A DNA stretch of 64,000 bases from positions 22,940,001 to 23,004,000 of the forward strand of contig CM060731.1 of NCBI GenBank assembly GCA_030704615.1. Direction: 5' to 3'. Below the pieces are notes generated by a model that was given only the letters and a program-made list of their open reading frames with translations, searched no databases and was not told the DNA's origin. Below are positions 25,271 through 37,925 of this stretch, one piece after another; position 1 is the stretch's first letter; each line of letters starts with the position of its first letter. This stretch comes from Takakia lepidozioides (Eukaryota > Streptophyta > Takakiopsida > Takakiales > Takakiaceae). The position numbers and the translations under genes are program-made.

Positions 25271-26050
25271 AAATTATTTTTTACGTTTGTTGTAAGGATC
25301 CCTTATAGCATTCTAAGCCGCTCTAAGGATTTCATCGAGCGGGAAAACAAATTGGTCAACCATGACGAAGAAGATAAACCTTAAAATATTTTTTACATTT
25401 ATTCTAACGATCCCTTAATATCCTTAGAGCCAATGTAAGGATTTGTTAGATTCGGAAAAAATAAACAAGCTAAATTGCTATTTACGTTCGTTCTAAGGAT
25501 CCCTTAGAACCGCTCTAAGCCACTCTAAGGATGTCATACAGCGGGAAAACAGAAAAAGCTAAATTGCTATTTATATTCGCTCTAAGAATCATTTAGAGCC
25601 GCTCTAAGGGTTTTTTAGAGTGGAAAAACAGAAAAAACTAATTTGCTATTTACGTTCGATCTAAGTATTACTTAGAGTAAGAAAATTTTTTAAATTTTTT
25701 TTGCTATTTACATTCGCTCTAAGGATCCCTTAGAGCCGCTCTAGGATTTTCTACAGCTGGGAAACAGAAAAAGCTAAATTGCTATTTGTATTTGCTATAG
25801 GAATCCTTCAGAGCCCGCTCTAAGGATTTATTAGAGCGGGAAAACAAAAAAAAATCTAAATGGCTATTCACATTTGATCCAAGCATTACTTAGAGTAGGA
25901 AAACAGAATAAACTATATTGCTATTTGCAATCACTCTAAGGATCCCTTAGAGCCACTCTGAGCCACTCTAAGGATTTTTTAGAGTGATTAAAAAAACAAC
26001 ACATTCACTCTAAGAGTTTCTTAGAATCACTCTAAGGAATTTTTTATTGT
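25080..26050. repeat. Tandem array of CTCTAAGG/CCTTAGAG palindromic units
   Basis: About ten units of 70-110 bases carry an imperfect hairpin, CTCTAAGGATCCCTTAGAG or a variant, often followed by CCGCTCTAAGG, then GGGAAAAC and a spacer such as GCTATTTACGTTCG. An A-run of about 30 lies at 25239-25268. No ORF is maintained, so a non-coding satellite or subterminal array of a large element is the reading. Confidence 0.75.
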
Positions 26051-27200
26051 GTCATTGGAATGAATTGGTATATCAGATTACGATCAATATTATACATGTC
26101 ATATTTAATGTATACATATGGATATATACACATTATACAATATACAAATATGAACTCCTATATCAGATTGGACTGGTTTCAGCACTGGTTTTCACAAAAA
26201 AATAAAATAAAAAATGTATAGGGATTCGAACCCTTTTAGCTATCCATTATAGCATACAAAATTATGGCCCAAAGGCCTTAAAGATTAACCATAAAGGTTT
26301 AAAAAAATTGGAGACTTTGAAATATAATATGATAAACAATTTGATTGAATGGATTTTGAATTTATTGAAATGATGAAATCTGAGATTAAAAACATGATAT
26401 AATATAGTATTGTACATTATATATATTTGATTTATTTTAAAGTATTTAATACCTATTTGTATTATTATATATCTATTTTTAATTATTATTTCTTAACATA
26501 AATAGTATATTTGAAAGATTTGAAGTATTTGAGATGTAATATGATAGATAACTTGATTAGATTTAAATTGGAATGATGAATCTGACATTGAAAGCATGAT
26601 ATAAAGTGATAATATATTTATTTTTATAATATAGAATATACATCATTATATTTAAATATATATTAATTTTGGTTCTTTTAAATAAATATTTTAGTATGTT
26701 CATTTATATAAATAATATAAATAATTAATATTTGAAATTTATAAATTTATAAATATAATGATAAGATATAAAGTGATATGAATAAATAATTATGTAGTAA
26801 GTAAAAATAACACATGATTGTAACTGATAATGATTGATTTATGATAATTGACTGGTTGATGGAATGATAGTTGATTTGTGTAGTGTCGTTAGATTATAGC
26901 TACATTTTAAAATACATTTAATATTTTAAAATTTTATTTTATATAATTTTTTTCATATACTTATTTATACTATATTTATAATTCTGATTATAATTAAATA
27001 TTTATAATCTCTAAGTTGTATATACTATATTGATATCATGCTTGAATATCATATACACTATAGATTTTGATGTAACATTCAAAGTGGCAGAATCACAGTG
27101 TAATGAATTTTGATAATTTCTTGGAAATATAAAATAGTTTTTTTGGTAGTTATCTGATAGTGTGTCAAATATGTTAGAAGAAAACAAAACAAAACAAAAC
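26051..27200. other. AT-rich DNA, no gene seen
   Basis: This is strongly AT-rich sequence with many TATAT and ATTTA words and no supported ORF or RNA gene. Position 26220-26235 has a B-box-like GGGATTCGAACCC, but no tRNA can be drawn around it. Confidence 0.6.
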
Positions 27201-28270
27201 AAAAGAGAAAGAAAGAAGAGAAAGTTTTATTCCGTTGAGCAACTCAGACAGAAGTACAAAGAACAGAGATAAAAAAGAAATATAAACAAAGACAGAAAGT
27301 GAAAGAAAAAAACAAATGAAGGCTAGTCAGAAGAACTAGGAGACATTTCTATTTTGCCACAGAACCGAAAGAACAAAAAAACATAAACAAATAATAGAAG
27401 CAAAGAAAGACAAACGAAGAGGAAAGAAACAAAACGAAAGAGAAAGAAAGAATGGAAAGTTCTATTTTTGCTATACAATTCACACAGAAATACAAAGAAT
27501 AGAGATTGGAAAGAAACATAAACAAAGAACAGAAAGCGAATGAAAAAAACAAATGAAGGCTACTCAAAACTAAAACTAGGAGACATTTCATTTTGCCACA
27601 AAACCAAAAGAACAAAGCAACATAAACAAACAACAAAAGCAAAGAAGAAACACAAACAAAGAGGAAAGAAAAGAAAACGAAAGAGAAAGAACGAATAGAA
27701 AGTTCTATTCCGCTGAACAACTCACACAGAATTGCAAAGAACAGAGATCAGAAAGAAACATAAACAAAGAACAAGGCTACCGATAAGAACTAAGAGACAG
27801 TTCTATTTTGCCACAGAACCAAAAGAACAAAGACACATAAACAAACAACAGAAGCAAAGAAGAAACACCAACGATGGCAGAGGAGCAGAACTGAGAGACA
27901 ATTCTATTATATGCAAAAAGCTTGCTTGCAGAAGAAAGTGAAGGAAATGATCATCGTTCTGCATACTTATAGAGTTTTCAAAGGAAAAAAAGACAACAGA
28001 ATGAAAGAGAAAAAAGAAGAGAAAGTTTTATTCTATCGAAAAACTCACACAGAAAGACAAATAATAGAGATTAGAAAGAAACATAAACAGAGAACCAAAA
28101 GTGAAGAACAAAGACAAATGAAACTACTGAAAAGAACTAACCGAAAGGACAGAGAAACATAAACAAGCAACACAAACAAAGAAGAAACATAGAAACGAAG
28201 GTGAAAGAGCAAAATCGAGACCAGTTCTATTGTCTGCAAGCAACTTGCGGAAGAAAGAGAAGAAAATGGT
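27200..28270. repeat. Purine-rich tandem array, about 240-base period
   Basis: The marker AGTTCTATTCCGCTGAACAA (with variants) followed by CACAGAA..CAAAGAACAGAGAT recurs at about 27221, 27459, 27700 and 28024. The first three intervals are close to 240 bases and the last is about 320. The plus strand is A/G-rich throughout (AAAGAAAGAG, ACATAAACAAA). ORFs on the minus strand are Phe/Ser/Leu-rich by composition only. Confidence 0.75.
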
Positions 28271-28569
28271 CCTCGTTTTCTATACTTATAGGGAAAAAAT
28301 TGAGGTACAGTCTAAAAAGAATGAATGAAAAATAAAATAATTGGATGAAAACAGAATTAAAAAATGCTTATTAACCTTATTCCACACACTTTTTGAATAG
28401 GTACTAACTCACGAAGGTTTATTTGAAAAAGGATGTCGGTGCATATGAACGTTTATCGAAGACAAAATCATGTTTTAATTGTAATAAATGGTGTCACCTA
28501 CAAATTTTGTCGGTACATACCAATAAATAATACATGTGTTTCTTAAAGTTGATATATTTATTATAATAT

Positions 28570-30265
28570 AATATTTTATTTTCCCCTTAGGATTCTTTAG
28601 GGCCGCCCTAAGGAGTCCTAATGGCAATTATATTAAAAAAAGATACATCTTTCTATTTTCCCCCTCTTAGGAGCGTATTATAAATAATAATTTATGTCAT
28701 TCTATTTTCCCACCCTTAGGACTCTTTAGGGGTGCCCTAAAGAGTCCTAAGGGCAATTATAAATAATAATTTACATCTTTCAATTTTCCCCTCCTTAGGA
28801 TTCCTTAGGACGGCCCTAAGGAGTCATAAGGACAATTATAGATAATAATTTATATGTTTCTATTTTACCCCTCTTATAACCCTTTAGGTTGCCGAAACAG
28901 GTCTTAAGGGCGATTATTTATGTCTTTCCATTTTTTTCCTCTTAGGACTGTTCTAAGAAGTCCTAAGGGTAATTATAAATAATAATTTATATGTTTTTAC
29001 TTTTCCCCCTCTTAGGACTCTTTAGGGCGGCTTAAAGGAGTCCTAAGGACAATTATAAATAATAATTTATATATTTTCATTTTCCCTCTCTTAGGACTCC
29101 TTAGGACCGCCCTAAGGAATCCTAAGGGCAATTATAAATAATAATTTACATCTTTCAATTTTCCCCTTCTTAGGACTCCTTAGGGCGGGGCAATTATAGA
29201 TAATAATTTATATGTTTCTATTTTCCTCCTCTTATAACCTCTTAGGTTGCCTAAACGGGTCTTAAGGACAATTATTTATGTCTTTCCATTTTTCTCATCT
29301 TAGGACTCCTTAGGACTGTCCTATGAAGCCCTAAAGGTAATTATAAATAATAATTTATACGTTTTTATTTTTCCCTCTCTTAGGAATCCTTAGGGCCGTC
29401 CTGAGGAGTCCTAAGGGCAATTATAAATAATAATTTATACGTTTCTATTTTCCCCCTCTTATAACCCCTTAGGCTGCCTAAACAGGTCTTAAGGGCAATT
29501 ATTTATGTGTTTCCTTTTTTCTCCTCTTATGACTCCTTAGGACTGTCCTAAGAATCCATTATAAATAATAGTTTATATGTTTTCATTTTTCCCTCTCTTA
29601 GGACTCTTTACGGCCGTCCTAAGGATTCATAACGGCAATTTTAATAATAATTTATATATTTCCATTTTCCCCTCTTAGGACTCCTTAGGACTTAGGGAAG
29701 TCCTAAGGAGTCCTAAGGGCAATTATAGATAATAATTATATGTTCCATTTCCCCCCTCTTATAACTCTTTAGGTTGCCTAAACAGGTCTTAAGGACAATT
29801 ATTTATGGCTTTCCATTTTTGTCTCTTAAGACTCCTTAGGAAAGTCCTAAGGGTGATTATAAATAATAATGTATATGTTTTTATTTTCTTATAATTTATA
29901 TATTTTCATTTCCCCCCTCTTAGGACTCCTTCTAAGGAGTCCTAAGGGCAATATAGATAATAATTTATATGTTTCCATTATCCCCCTCTTATAACCCATT
30001 AGGCTGGTCTTAAGGGCAAATATTTATGTCTTTCCCAATTTTTTCCTCTTAGGACTCTTTAGGACTGTCCTAAGAAGTCCTAAGGGTAATTATAAATAAT
30101 AATATATATGTTTTCATCTCCCCCCTCTTAGGACTATTAGGGCCGCCCTAAACAGTCCTAAGGGCAATTATAAATAATAATTTACATATTTCCATTTTGC
30201 CCCCTTTATGACTCTTAGGGCAATCCTAAGGAGTCCTAAGGGGAGTTATAAATAATATCTTACTA
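28570..30265. repeat. Hairpin satellite: about 22 units with TTAGGACTCCTTAGGGC inverted pairs
   Basis: Each unit of about 75 bases has a pyrimidine lead (TTTTCCCCCTC), a left arm TTAGGACTCCTTAGGGC, a right arm GCCCTAAGGAGTCCTAA with almost no loop, and a spacer GCAATTATAAATAATAATT. A variant unit, CTTATAACCCCTTAGGCTGC, recurs near 28866, 29225, 29452, 29752 and 29982, giving a higher-order pattern of three to five units. Nothing is coded. The flanks are AT-rich. Confidence 0.85.
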
Positions 30266-30293
30266 TTTTTCTATTTTTAACATAGGTACTAAC

Positions 30294-30965
30294 CAGTGTT
30301 GGGCGGTTATTTATATATTTTTGCTAACAGGCTGTTGCGGTTACATTGGAACTCAATATTGAAAGAACCTTGTAGGCCGGTTACTTCAATTATTGACTTT
30401 CTAATAACCTGCTGGTTGTGGTTAAGAGTGACATGTTTTTTTGGCCAGGTATCCATAAATCCGGTTATCATTTTCGCTATAACCGAGGGTTATACAACCG
30501 GTTATGCATATTAATTAATTTATTTTAAAAAAAAGGAATTATAGTTGAAACTTCTATCAATCATAAATATGTTTTCAAGCCTGCATCAGTACAATGGAGC
30601 TGGCATGTAGATTGACGCATGCAGCTGGAATTACTAAGTAAATTGGGCTCATCAATGGGGATTTCAAAAAATGTCCCATCATAATGTTTCAATGTGCTTC
30701 AATATATGAAGCCTTGGCAATCTCATTCATGAATCTAGCCAAGGACTCACACCTCATAACCGCCGCTCATAGCCTTAGGTTATTAGACCCAATATATATA
30801 TTCATAACCGTCCACTTAAAAACACCCAACCGGTTGTCTACATCAATTTTTAAAGTTTTGGCCTCCGCCGGTTACTATTGGGACCAGTTACTTGTATGCC
30901 TACAGTATGCCGGTTTCTTGCGGGACCGGTTATTTAAATTTTTCTCTCCTGCGGTTGTATAAAAG
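30294..30965. repeat. Left end of a second hAT-like repeat, right end not found
   Basis: It starts CAGTGTTGGGCGG, closely matching the terminus at 23911, and continues with repeated ACCGGTTAT/TAACCGG words to about 30960. No inverse terminus with the flanking octamer is visible downstream, so it appears truncated or rearranged. Confidence 0.5.
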
Positions 30966-31900
30966 TTAAATTTTAAATAATGTTTTATTATTTTTAATAG
31001 TAAATATGTGTTGATCTAATTCATACAGTAATATAACTTTTAATGATTCTAATGAGTTTAGGTTATGACTAAAAAGATGAATACTAAAAATAACTAAAAA
31101 AATAATTAAAATATAAAGATAAACTATTAAATCTTTTATTGCTATATGCAACTCGTTCTTCCACTTAAGTCTAGAAGTGGTATGACATTCTTCTATCTTT
31201 ATTTTTCTTAGCACATGTAGGGTGTCTTATGTGGTTGCAATCAGTCTAAAGGACGAGCTAACTTTTGGGAGTTTCCCAAAAAGTGGGCCATACCCTCCAT
31301 TGCTGAGCTGTAACTTCTTATCCCCTTACATCCACCTGGATGAACCATTCCATTTCATCCCTACCTACTACATGAAGGTCCTCAAAAAATTGTAGCACTT
31401 TTGACCATTCCATTTAGTAGATTATAACAAAAGAAAATTGGCCAAGTTGGAACCACGAACAAAAAAAAAGAGGAAAATTTGCTTTGACCATGCAAGTTTG
31501 GTGATTTTACGTTTTTTCTTGAAGAAATGACCTCCAGATTCCGGATAAGGGGCAACCAACACGTCATCTCTGTCGTGCGCATACATATCGCTACACAACT
31601 ACATCCATGTCCAAAACCACACAATACATATGCACGCCACACACTAGTATATCACTAGTCCACCACTAGTCCAACCACTAGGCTACAACTAGTCAGTTAC
31701 TAGGCTGCCATTATGCTGCCCACTATGGCAGTCACTAGTCCACACAACGATAAAGAAGAAGAATACAAGCACAAGCTCATGCGAGCTCACAAAGCTGAAG
31801 CATAAACTCATGCATATATAACCTCATCACTCAAATACAAGTCAAGCCAAGTGCATCCCACGCCATGGGGAATCCACACTACGGCGCCATAGCTAGGCGC
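30966..31900. other. Intergenic, no gene seen
   Basis: Sequence without a supported gene. Around 31640-31740 there is a short run of diverged CCACTAGT words. Confidence 0.6.
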
Positions 31901-31908
31901 GGTGAGGC

Positions 31909-34626
31909 TCAACTCGAGAAAGATGAGCCTCCCGCGCTTGCCGTGAAGATAACCACTCCAGTGCCTAAATCTGCATTGACCCCTGGATTGACACTTGCGC
32001 CAATCCCATTCATGACCAGGGTACTAGTCAGGTGAAAAAGCTGTGCACCGGAGCTGTCAAGAAGTATGAATCTGTCTGTGTTGTGAAGATTAGTTTTTAT
32101 GGAGATTGGGGTTTGGGGGGTGAGGTTACCAAGGCCAAGGATAGAGGAGAGGTCATGGAAGGAAGAAGGGTAGGGAATGGATGGTAGAATTTTCCACTTT
32201 TTACCTTTGAATGGCCCGGGGGAGATATCCTTGTGTAGGCACAGAATAGAACATCTGTTGGTCAGAGCTGGGTTGAGAGCAAAAATAAGAATAGGAATTG
32301 ATTGATGTGGAGGGTTAGGACTTACAAAAACAAAGGGAGGAGAGATTGGAGCAGGTGTCGGAGAAGGCAGCTGAGTCTGCAAGGAGGGGGGGGGGGCTCG
32401 AAGGGAGGCTGGGACGAGGTCGGAGGTTGCGACAAGAACTACGACAACTGCAGGTCGGAGGAGCTGGATGTTGAGAGGGAGCCAAAAGGGTCGTATGTCG
32501 GATTGACGAAGTCAGCCATGCGCTGCCTTTCTATTTCTTCATTCTCCTCATGCCTCTTTGTTTCAAGGATAGCGTGTAGCACCGTAAAGACATTGTGCAA
32601 GTTGTCGTAGGATCTGGTTAACGTCTTGCTGGGGATGTAAGATTCTTTGAAGTGGTCCAGTTCCGCCCAGACACCCGGCGTGGTGCCACTGGTGTTGAGG
32701 AGTTCAGCTTCATCCATGAGAGCAAGGATATTGGTGTTGGGGGTAAGGTGTGGACGCAAACCTGGGAAGGATTCAGTGTACGAACCCCAAGAGACTGCTG
32801 AGTGGGAGAGGAGAGAGAAGAGTGGAAAATTGGAGAGAAAGAAAGCTTGAATCTTGGCGCATAGAGTGGGAATGGGACTGCTGTCCATTGGGCTCTTGGA
32901 CAAAAAGGTGTGAATGTCCTTAATGGAAATCCAGATGGATTCAAAATTCATGTTATCCCTGGCCGTAACCAGGAAAGCAGGGGTCGGTTTTCTTCTGAAA
33001 ATCATGGGGGTGAGACAAGTTGCCACCGGGTCCTTCTTGGAACTGAGAAGTGCGCATCTTTTTAGAGCTAGGTTGGGGAAGGATCCAAGCTTGCCACAAA
33101 ATGCTGCAATTTCTGGGTTGTGCGCCACAGGGGAGGAGCGGGGAGAGGGAGTGGGTTTCCGTTCCACAGAATGTTGGGGCAGACCTTCCCCTTGTTTTTT
33201 GCAGCTTCCATCTCCCATTTATTATGTCTGGAATTGGGAGAGGGGCTGTTGCCGGTTGTGCCTTGACGATTCTTGTTGAAGACGAGCTTTGGATGCTCGT
33301 GGCCTCACGCTCCCAGCTAATTAGTACCTTGCCTGTTTGCAAATTGACTGCAGGACCATAGACAGCTTCCAGGATCATTGGGTCGAATGTCTCCTTCCTT
33401 CTCTTGGCGGGTGGGGATGGAGAGACCTGTTTGACGTCCAAGACCCAATCTTTGCTGTATAAGTCCTGCTTTGGTAGAGGGTTGGTATTCTCCTGGGGGC
33501 GTGTGTTGAAGTGTAGGACCTCTGGGTGGAGGTCTGGAATAGGAGCAGAATTTTGCATAAGGGAAGACTGCCCATGCATTGCTTGATTAATGCCCATTCT
33601 TTTCCTTTTGGCCTTTGGGCAAGATGCCTTGAGGTGACCAGACTGCCCACAATAATAACAAGCCGAAGAGGCAGTGTCTTCAGATACTTTGACAGAAAAG
33701 AAGTTGCCTTGATCGTCAATTGGCAGGTTAATGAATTCTGGCAGGATCTTGTCATTAGGCATAACCACCACAATTTTGGCAAAACCATCTTCATGAGCTC
33801 TTGATGCAATAGTAGTTCTCCTCCAAGCTGGATTTTCCTTCAAAGAAGCAGTGCACATATTGGGGTCAAAGACCGCCAGACATCCCAAATATGCTCCAAA
33901 CAAGTTGCCAATCTCTGGAAGTGAGAACAGATATTGATCTGGGATGTAGGGGAGCGTGATGATCTGAGGGCTCCAAATTTTGCCATTTTTGTTACCCATA
34001 TTCTTGGACCAAGGGAAGATGTTGCCGTTGTGCCCATGCAGATGAGGATTGAATCCGAGGGCTTTGTCAGCAGCTTCCTTAGGGTCAAATAAGATGGAGA
34101 AGAATCCCCTACCCCTCGGATGGTAGAAATGATGCCTAAGGTCTCCCGTCCCACCAAGATGCCGAATGGCCCAATCTCGTGCTTGGGATCTGCGCACTTT
34201 TTTGCCAGGGAAGTGAAGTAGTACTCCCTTGCTTTCAATGTGTGCCACATTGGAATTCACTTGCTGAAGCTCAATGGGAACGTGTGGGTTGTCCTTACCC
34301 ATAGCCAGCTGCATCACCTCCAGGTCGAATGATGGCCCTTCAAAAGGATCAGATGGCGGGCTGGCTGGGGGCGAAATTGAAGAGCTTGACGTTCCTATGA
34401 TCGTGAGTCCTGTGTGTTGGGGTCCGGAGCTTCCTCCTGCTAGACCTGGCATAGTAGACCTGGAGTGGCCTACAGTACACCTCGATGTGAGGCCCAAAGA
34501 GTGAGATTGGTGTGCTAAGAAGAAGCCAGTCCCAGTAGAGGGGTGGAGATGACTTGGATCGTAAAATCTGGGTGGACCCGATCTAGTGGGAGCAAACTTG
34601 AGGGATTTGTGGAGAAGGGGAGCCAT
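31909..34626 (-). mobile_element. LINE-type ORF1 (DUF4283-like, CCHC zinc knuckle)
   Basis: An ATG at 34626 opens a 557-residue frame to 32953. The N-terminus is Ser/Pro-rich; a DUF4283-like region spans about 115-310 (GVLLHFPGKK, GRGFFSILFDPKEA, WSPQIITLPYIPDQYL), followed by a zinc knuckle with C323, C326, H331, C336 (CYYCGQSGHLKASC). Near 33200 the sensible frame shifts to 33218-32439 (MGDGSCKKQGEG, then an acidic helical tail), which suggests one frameshift. Such proteins are nucleic-acid-binding ORF1 products of plant L1-like LINEs. No ORF2 follows downstream, so the copy is incomplete. A host gene derived from such an ORF1 is possible, because so long a frame has survived. Confidence 0.75.
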
Positions 34627-35394
34627 GGGTAGTCTGAGCAGACTGAAGGAGAGAAACCACGAACACGATCAAGGCGAGCAACAAAAGGGAGGGAGCGAAG
34701 AGACACGCTGGTGAGAGAGAGATCCTCAAACATCAAAGTCGTAAGCGGGGAGCAGCTGGAGCTCGACGGCGACCTTCGAGGCTGCAGTGGGAGGTCGGGG
34801 GTGGCTTTAGTGATAGTGACGGCTAATAGTTAATAGGGCCAGAGTTTGCCAGCGGTCATAACATAGATGGCAGGAGGAGGGAGCTGATTGGCTGGAGCTT
34901 GTTGAAAAAGGAAAAGGGGAGATGATGTTGGATTATGGCGGCTGATCATTAAGGGGAAGGGATTGGAGCATAAATTCAGCCCAGGTGAGCAAGCATCTTG
35001 GAGGATGAATAAGGTGAGATTCGTCAGACAACTGTTGAAGGCCAAGCGTCTTAGAGAGACAGGGTGATGGTTTATGATGGCACATAATGATGCACGAGGT
35101 ACGGGCCGAGAGGTCTAGGACTTGGCGATGAACCCAGTTATGATGAGGAGATCCCGAAAGTCCCGAGCCTTTGGCTTGAAAGCTAGGGGAGTATGCACTT
35201 CGTTTCCCTTGAAACGAACAGTGAAGAGCCGAGTACGCACGCAGAGTAACCTTGCTGCGGGACGATGGAGCCGTTGGCTTCTCTCACCGCAAACCACGGA
35301 GCACTCCATCGCCTTCTTTCTTTTCCAGATTTCAAAAGCGAAATCAACTGAAATCATACATATTAATGATTTAGTGGTTATTTTTATTTTTGTT

Positions 35395-35594
35395 TTATTA
35401 TTATTTATACCCGGGTTGATAACCGGCTGGGAATACCCATCCATTGATGCCCGTCCACAAATTGAAAATCATACTACTATTGAGAACCGGCGGGTATTAA
35501 AAAGAAGGGAATCTTTAACCGGCTGGTATTGCAAAATAATTTCTTTTCAATACCCGGACCCGGCTGGTATTAGAAAAAGTAATACCCGCCCAAC
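35395..35594. repeat. Right end of an hAT-like repeat (ACCGGCTGGTATT family)
   Basis: CCGGCTGG(T/G)A words and TAATACCCG lead to a terminus GCCCAACACTG at 35594, the inverse of the start at 30294. The flanking octamers GTACTAAC (30286-30293) and GTTGAAAC (35595-35602) differ, so these are ends of two different insertions. Confidence 0.5.
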
Positions 35595-36531
35595 ACTGGT
35601 TGAAACCCAAACAGAGGTGTAGGCCCTTCAAGCTTTTGAGCAGAAAGAGAAGCCTCGGTTTGAAAGAGAAAGAGAGTTCAAATCGTTCACCCTCATACAC
35701 GACCTTGCAGATTATTCTGAGGTACACAATCCCCACTGCACATCTGAAGGGCAAGGCACAGTTGTCGTGCCATCTGTTTCGTAGTGCAAATTGAGCTCTG
35801 TGGTAACAAGGATGCAGCAAGCATGTTTCCCTCTTCCAGCCAAACAGTAGCAGTCTCCACCCCTGCATGCCTGAGAGCTAATTCTGCTCAAGCAAACAAA
35901 TAATCTTGCTCTCTGCTTCAGGATCAATCTTCATATGAAAATCCAAGAGTGTAGAGGAATGAATGCAGAAGTGCAGGTCAATTTGCTGTTGAATGCAAAG
36001 CACACAAATAAGCCTCATTTTGAAAGAGAAAAGACATTTCAAGTCGTCTGCCCATAATTACAGGACAATCTGTACTTCATTACAGCACTTGTTGTGAAGT
36101 GCAAAGCCTACTTACTAAAAGATTGGGATGTGTTCACTGGACACAGCCTCCGCCTACAGTGGAGGGAACAACGAACAGGTTGATCAGTGTACAAGCTTGG
36201 CATCGACAACGAACCAAATAGGCTACAGTGAGACTACAGTTCAAATTTGACTGAGTGTGTCTGGTCTTTTGTTACAAGGCCACGGCAAGCACCCTCCACT
36301 CCGGCATTCCTGCATGAATTTTTTCCCCTCTTAGCTGCCTCCACATCAATAGTACTCCATTGCTGGAGATTCATAACTGACAGTTCAGTTGACCCAGCCG
36401 GTTTCAACCAGTCACCTTTACACCATGTCTTCCTAACTTCAACTTGGTGAAAAACTTTGCTATCTGCAATGCCAACAAACCACAATACTGTCAAATGACA
36501 ACATGTTGAATAACGGTCATGATCCCAGGTA

Positions 36532-37060
36532 TCACATCACACATGTCCCTAACTCTCCTCCGTGCATTTCTGTGACATCTAAGAAAAGAAGGAATTCACA
36601 CCATAGAATGTAGACAATGTTTACCATAGCTTTGTGGCCATAGACTGTCTGCCAAGTTTGGGCAGAACTGAAGGGAACACATACTACCTTTGTGACGGGC
36701 TCACTCTGGCAGTGTGACTTACTTTGATATCGACAATTAGTTCGGGTTTCCCAGATATCCTTTAGAAAGCCCTTCACACAAGCATCAACTTGCTGTGTGT
36801 GAGCTGCCCGGCAATTAAACCCCAACAGGACCAGGGCTTCAGGCTCCGCCTCAAGATTTTGAAAGTTGGTGAACAGAGGAGAAGGGACAATGTTCTTGAT
36901 CATCCTGAGGAGGGTCACTCTCTGGTGAGAATATCCCGGACAATGTATAAGAAAATGGATATTGTCTTCAGGCTGCCCGCACATCGGGCAATGACAATCT
37001 CCTCTTCCTCTCAATATCGGTTCTATCAACCGCCACTTTGTCAAATTGGGGGAACAACTA
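36532..37060 (-). mobile_element. LINE 3' fragment, minus strand
   Basis: The minus-strand frame encodes CPMCGQPEDNIHFLIHCPGY and the HTQQVDACVKG segment, closely similar to the LINE tail at 14990-15200, followed by the same non-coding 3' words (ACAAAGGTAGTATGTGTTCC). It is a 5'-truncated copy of the same LINE family in the opposite orientation. Confidence 0.8.
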
Positions 37061-37925
37061 CTTAATCCACTACGAGATAATCCACGATGGACCGTTCCCC
37101 AGTTTGGGCTTTTTCACGAGCCAGCACTTAGTCACAGAGGCATTCATCTACTCCCACATCAAGTCCACCCAATGGCAATAGGCTTCCTAGTGGGGCAGGG
37201 AGAGAATCACACCTAGGACGCATTCTCAAGGAAGGGGTTGCCAGGGAAGCAGTTTCTGTTGTCCCTGCATCCAATCTGTAGGCCACCAAAAACTCGTCCC
37301 AGCTCACAGCCCCTTTTTCCCTTTTCTGCACACGCACATATCAAGGCAAGGGTGAACCTCATCTCTTCTCTTTGTCGGCATTGATCATTGGCATTCCCTC
37401 TGTGTCCAGTGTTTACCAGATTTTGTCGATTCTGTACCAGTTTGTTTTACATGGACCAACGCTTATTACTTGGACACATTTTAGAAGTATCCTCATCCTG
37501 CTCTAAATAATAGATATGGGGGGAAACTGAAGTGCATGCCAAGCCTCGCCACTTGAATCTCAAGTAATCAACAGATCCTACAGAATTGACGAAGCAGTAA
37601 GAGATTAGTGAGAACCTTGAGTGACAACTGCTTGCTGATGCTTTTCATCAACTCTTCCTTGCCTGCAAAAGTTTCAAATAACAGGACAAACATTCAAGGC
37701 GGACCCCAGTAGCCTTCTCTGAACAATCATGGACTCATCAGAAGACTTGGGTAACCCAGAGTTCTGCAACATATGGCATAACAAACAAACAAAGGATTTG
37801 AACAACAGGCCTAAATAGGAGGAGCGGCGCGTGAAGGTAAGCTGCCAATCCTTTCTGCCAGGAGAGTGCTGAGGCGGACTTTATTACTAGTTGGAGTTGC
37901 AATGCCAAACATGTATGTTACAGCA

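Noticed and set aside
26219-26260. B-box-like GGGATTCGAACCC
   Set aside because: No A box or stems nearby; insufficient for a tRNA or SINE call.
27349-27720. Membrane-like ORF rich in Phe/Ser/Leu on the minus strand
   Set aside because: Composition artefact of the purine-rich array; it repeats with the array period.
25080-30265. CRISPR-like appearance of regularly spaced palindromes
   Set aside because: Spacers are similar to each other, units vary, and the context is a plant nuclear genome; this is satellite DNA.
36234-37337. Minus-strand ORFs at 36234-36494 and 37128-37337 as exons of the 37926-38560 gene
   Set aside because: They look protein-like, but I could not connect them by phase, and a LINE fragment lies between them.
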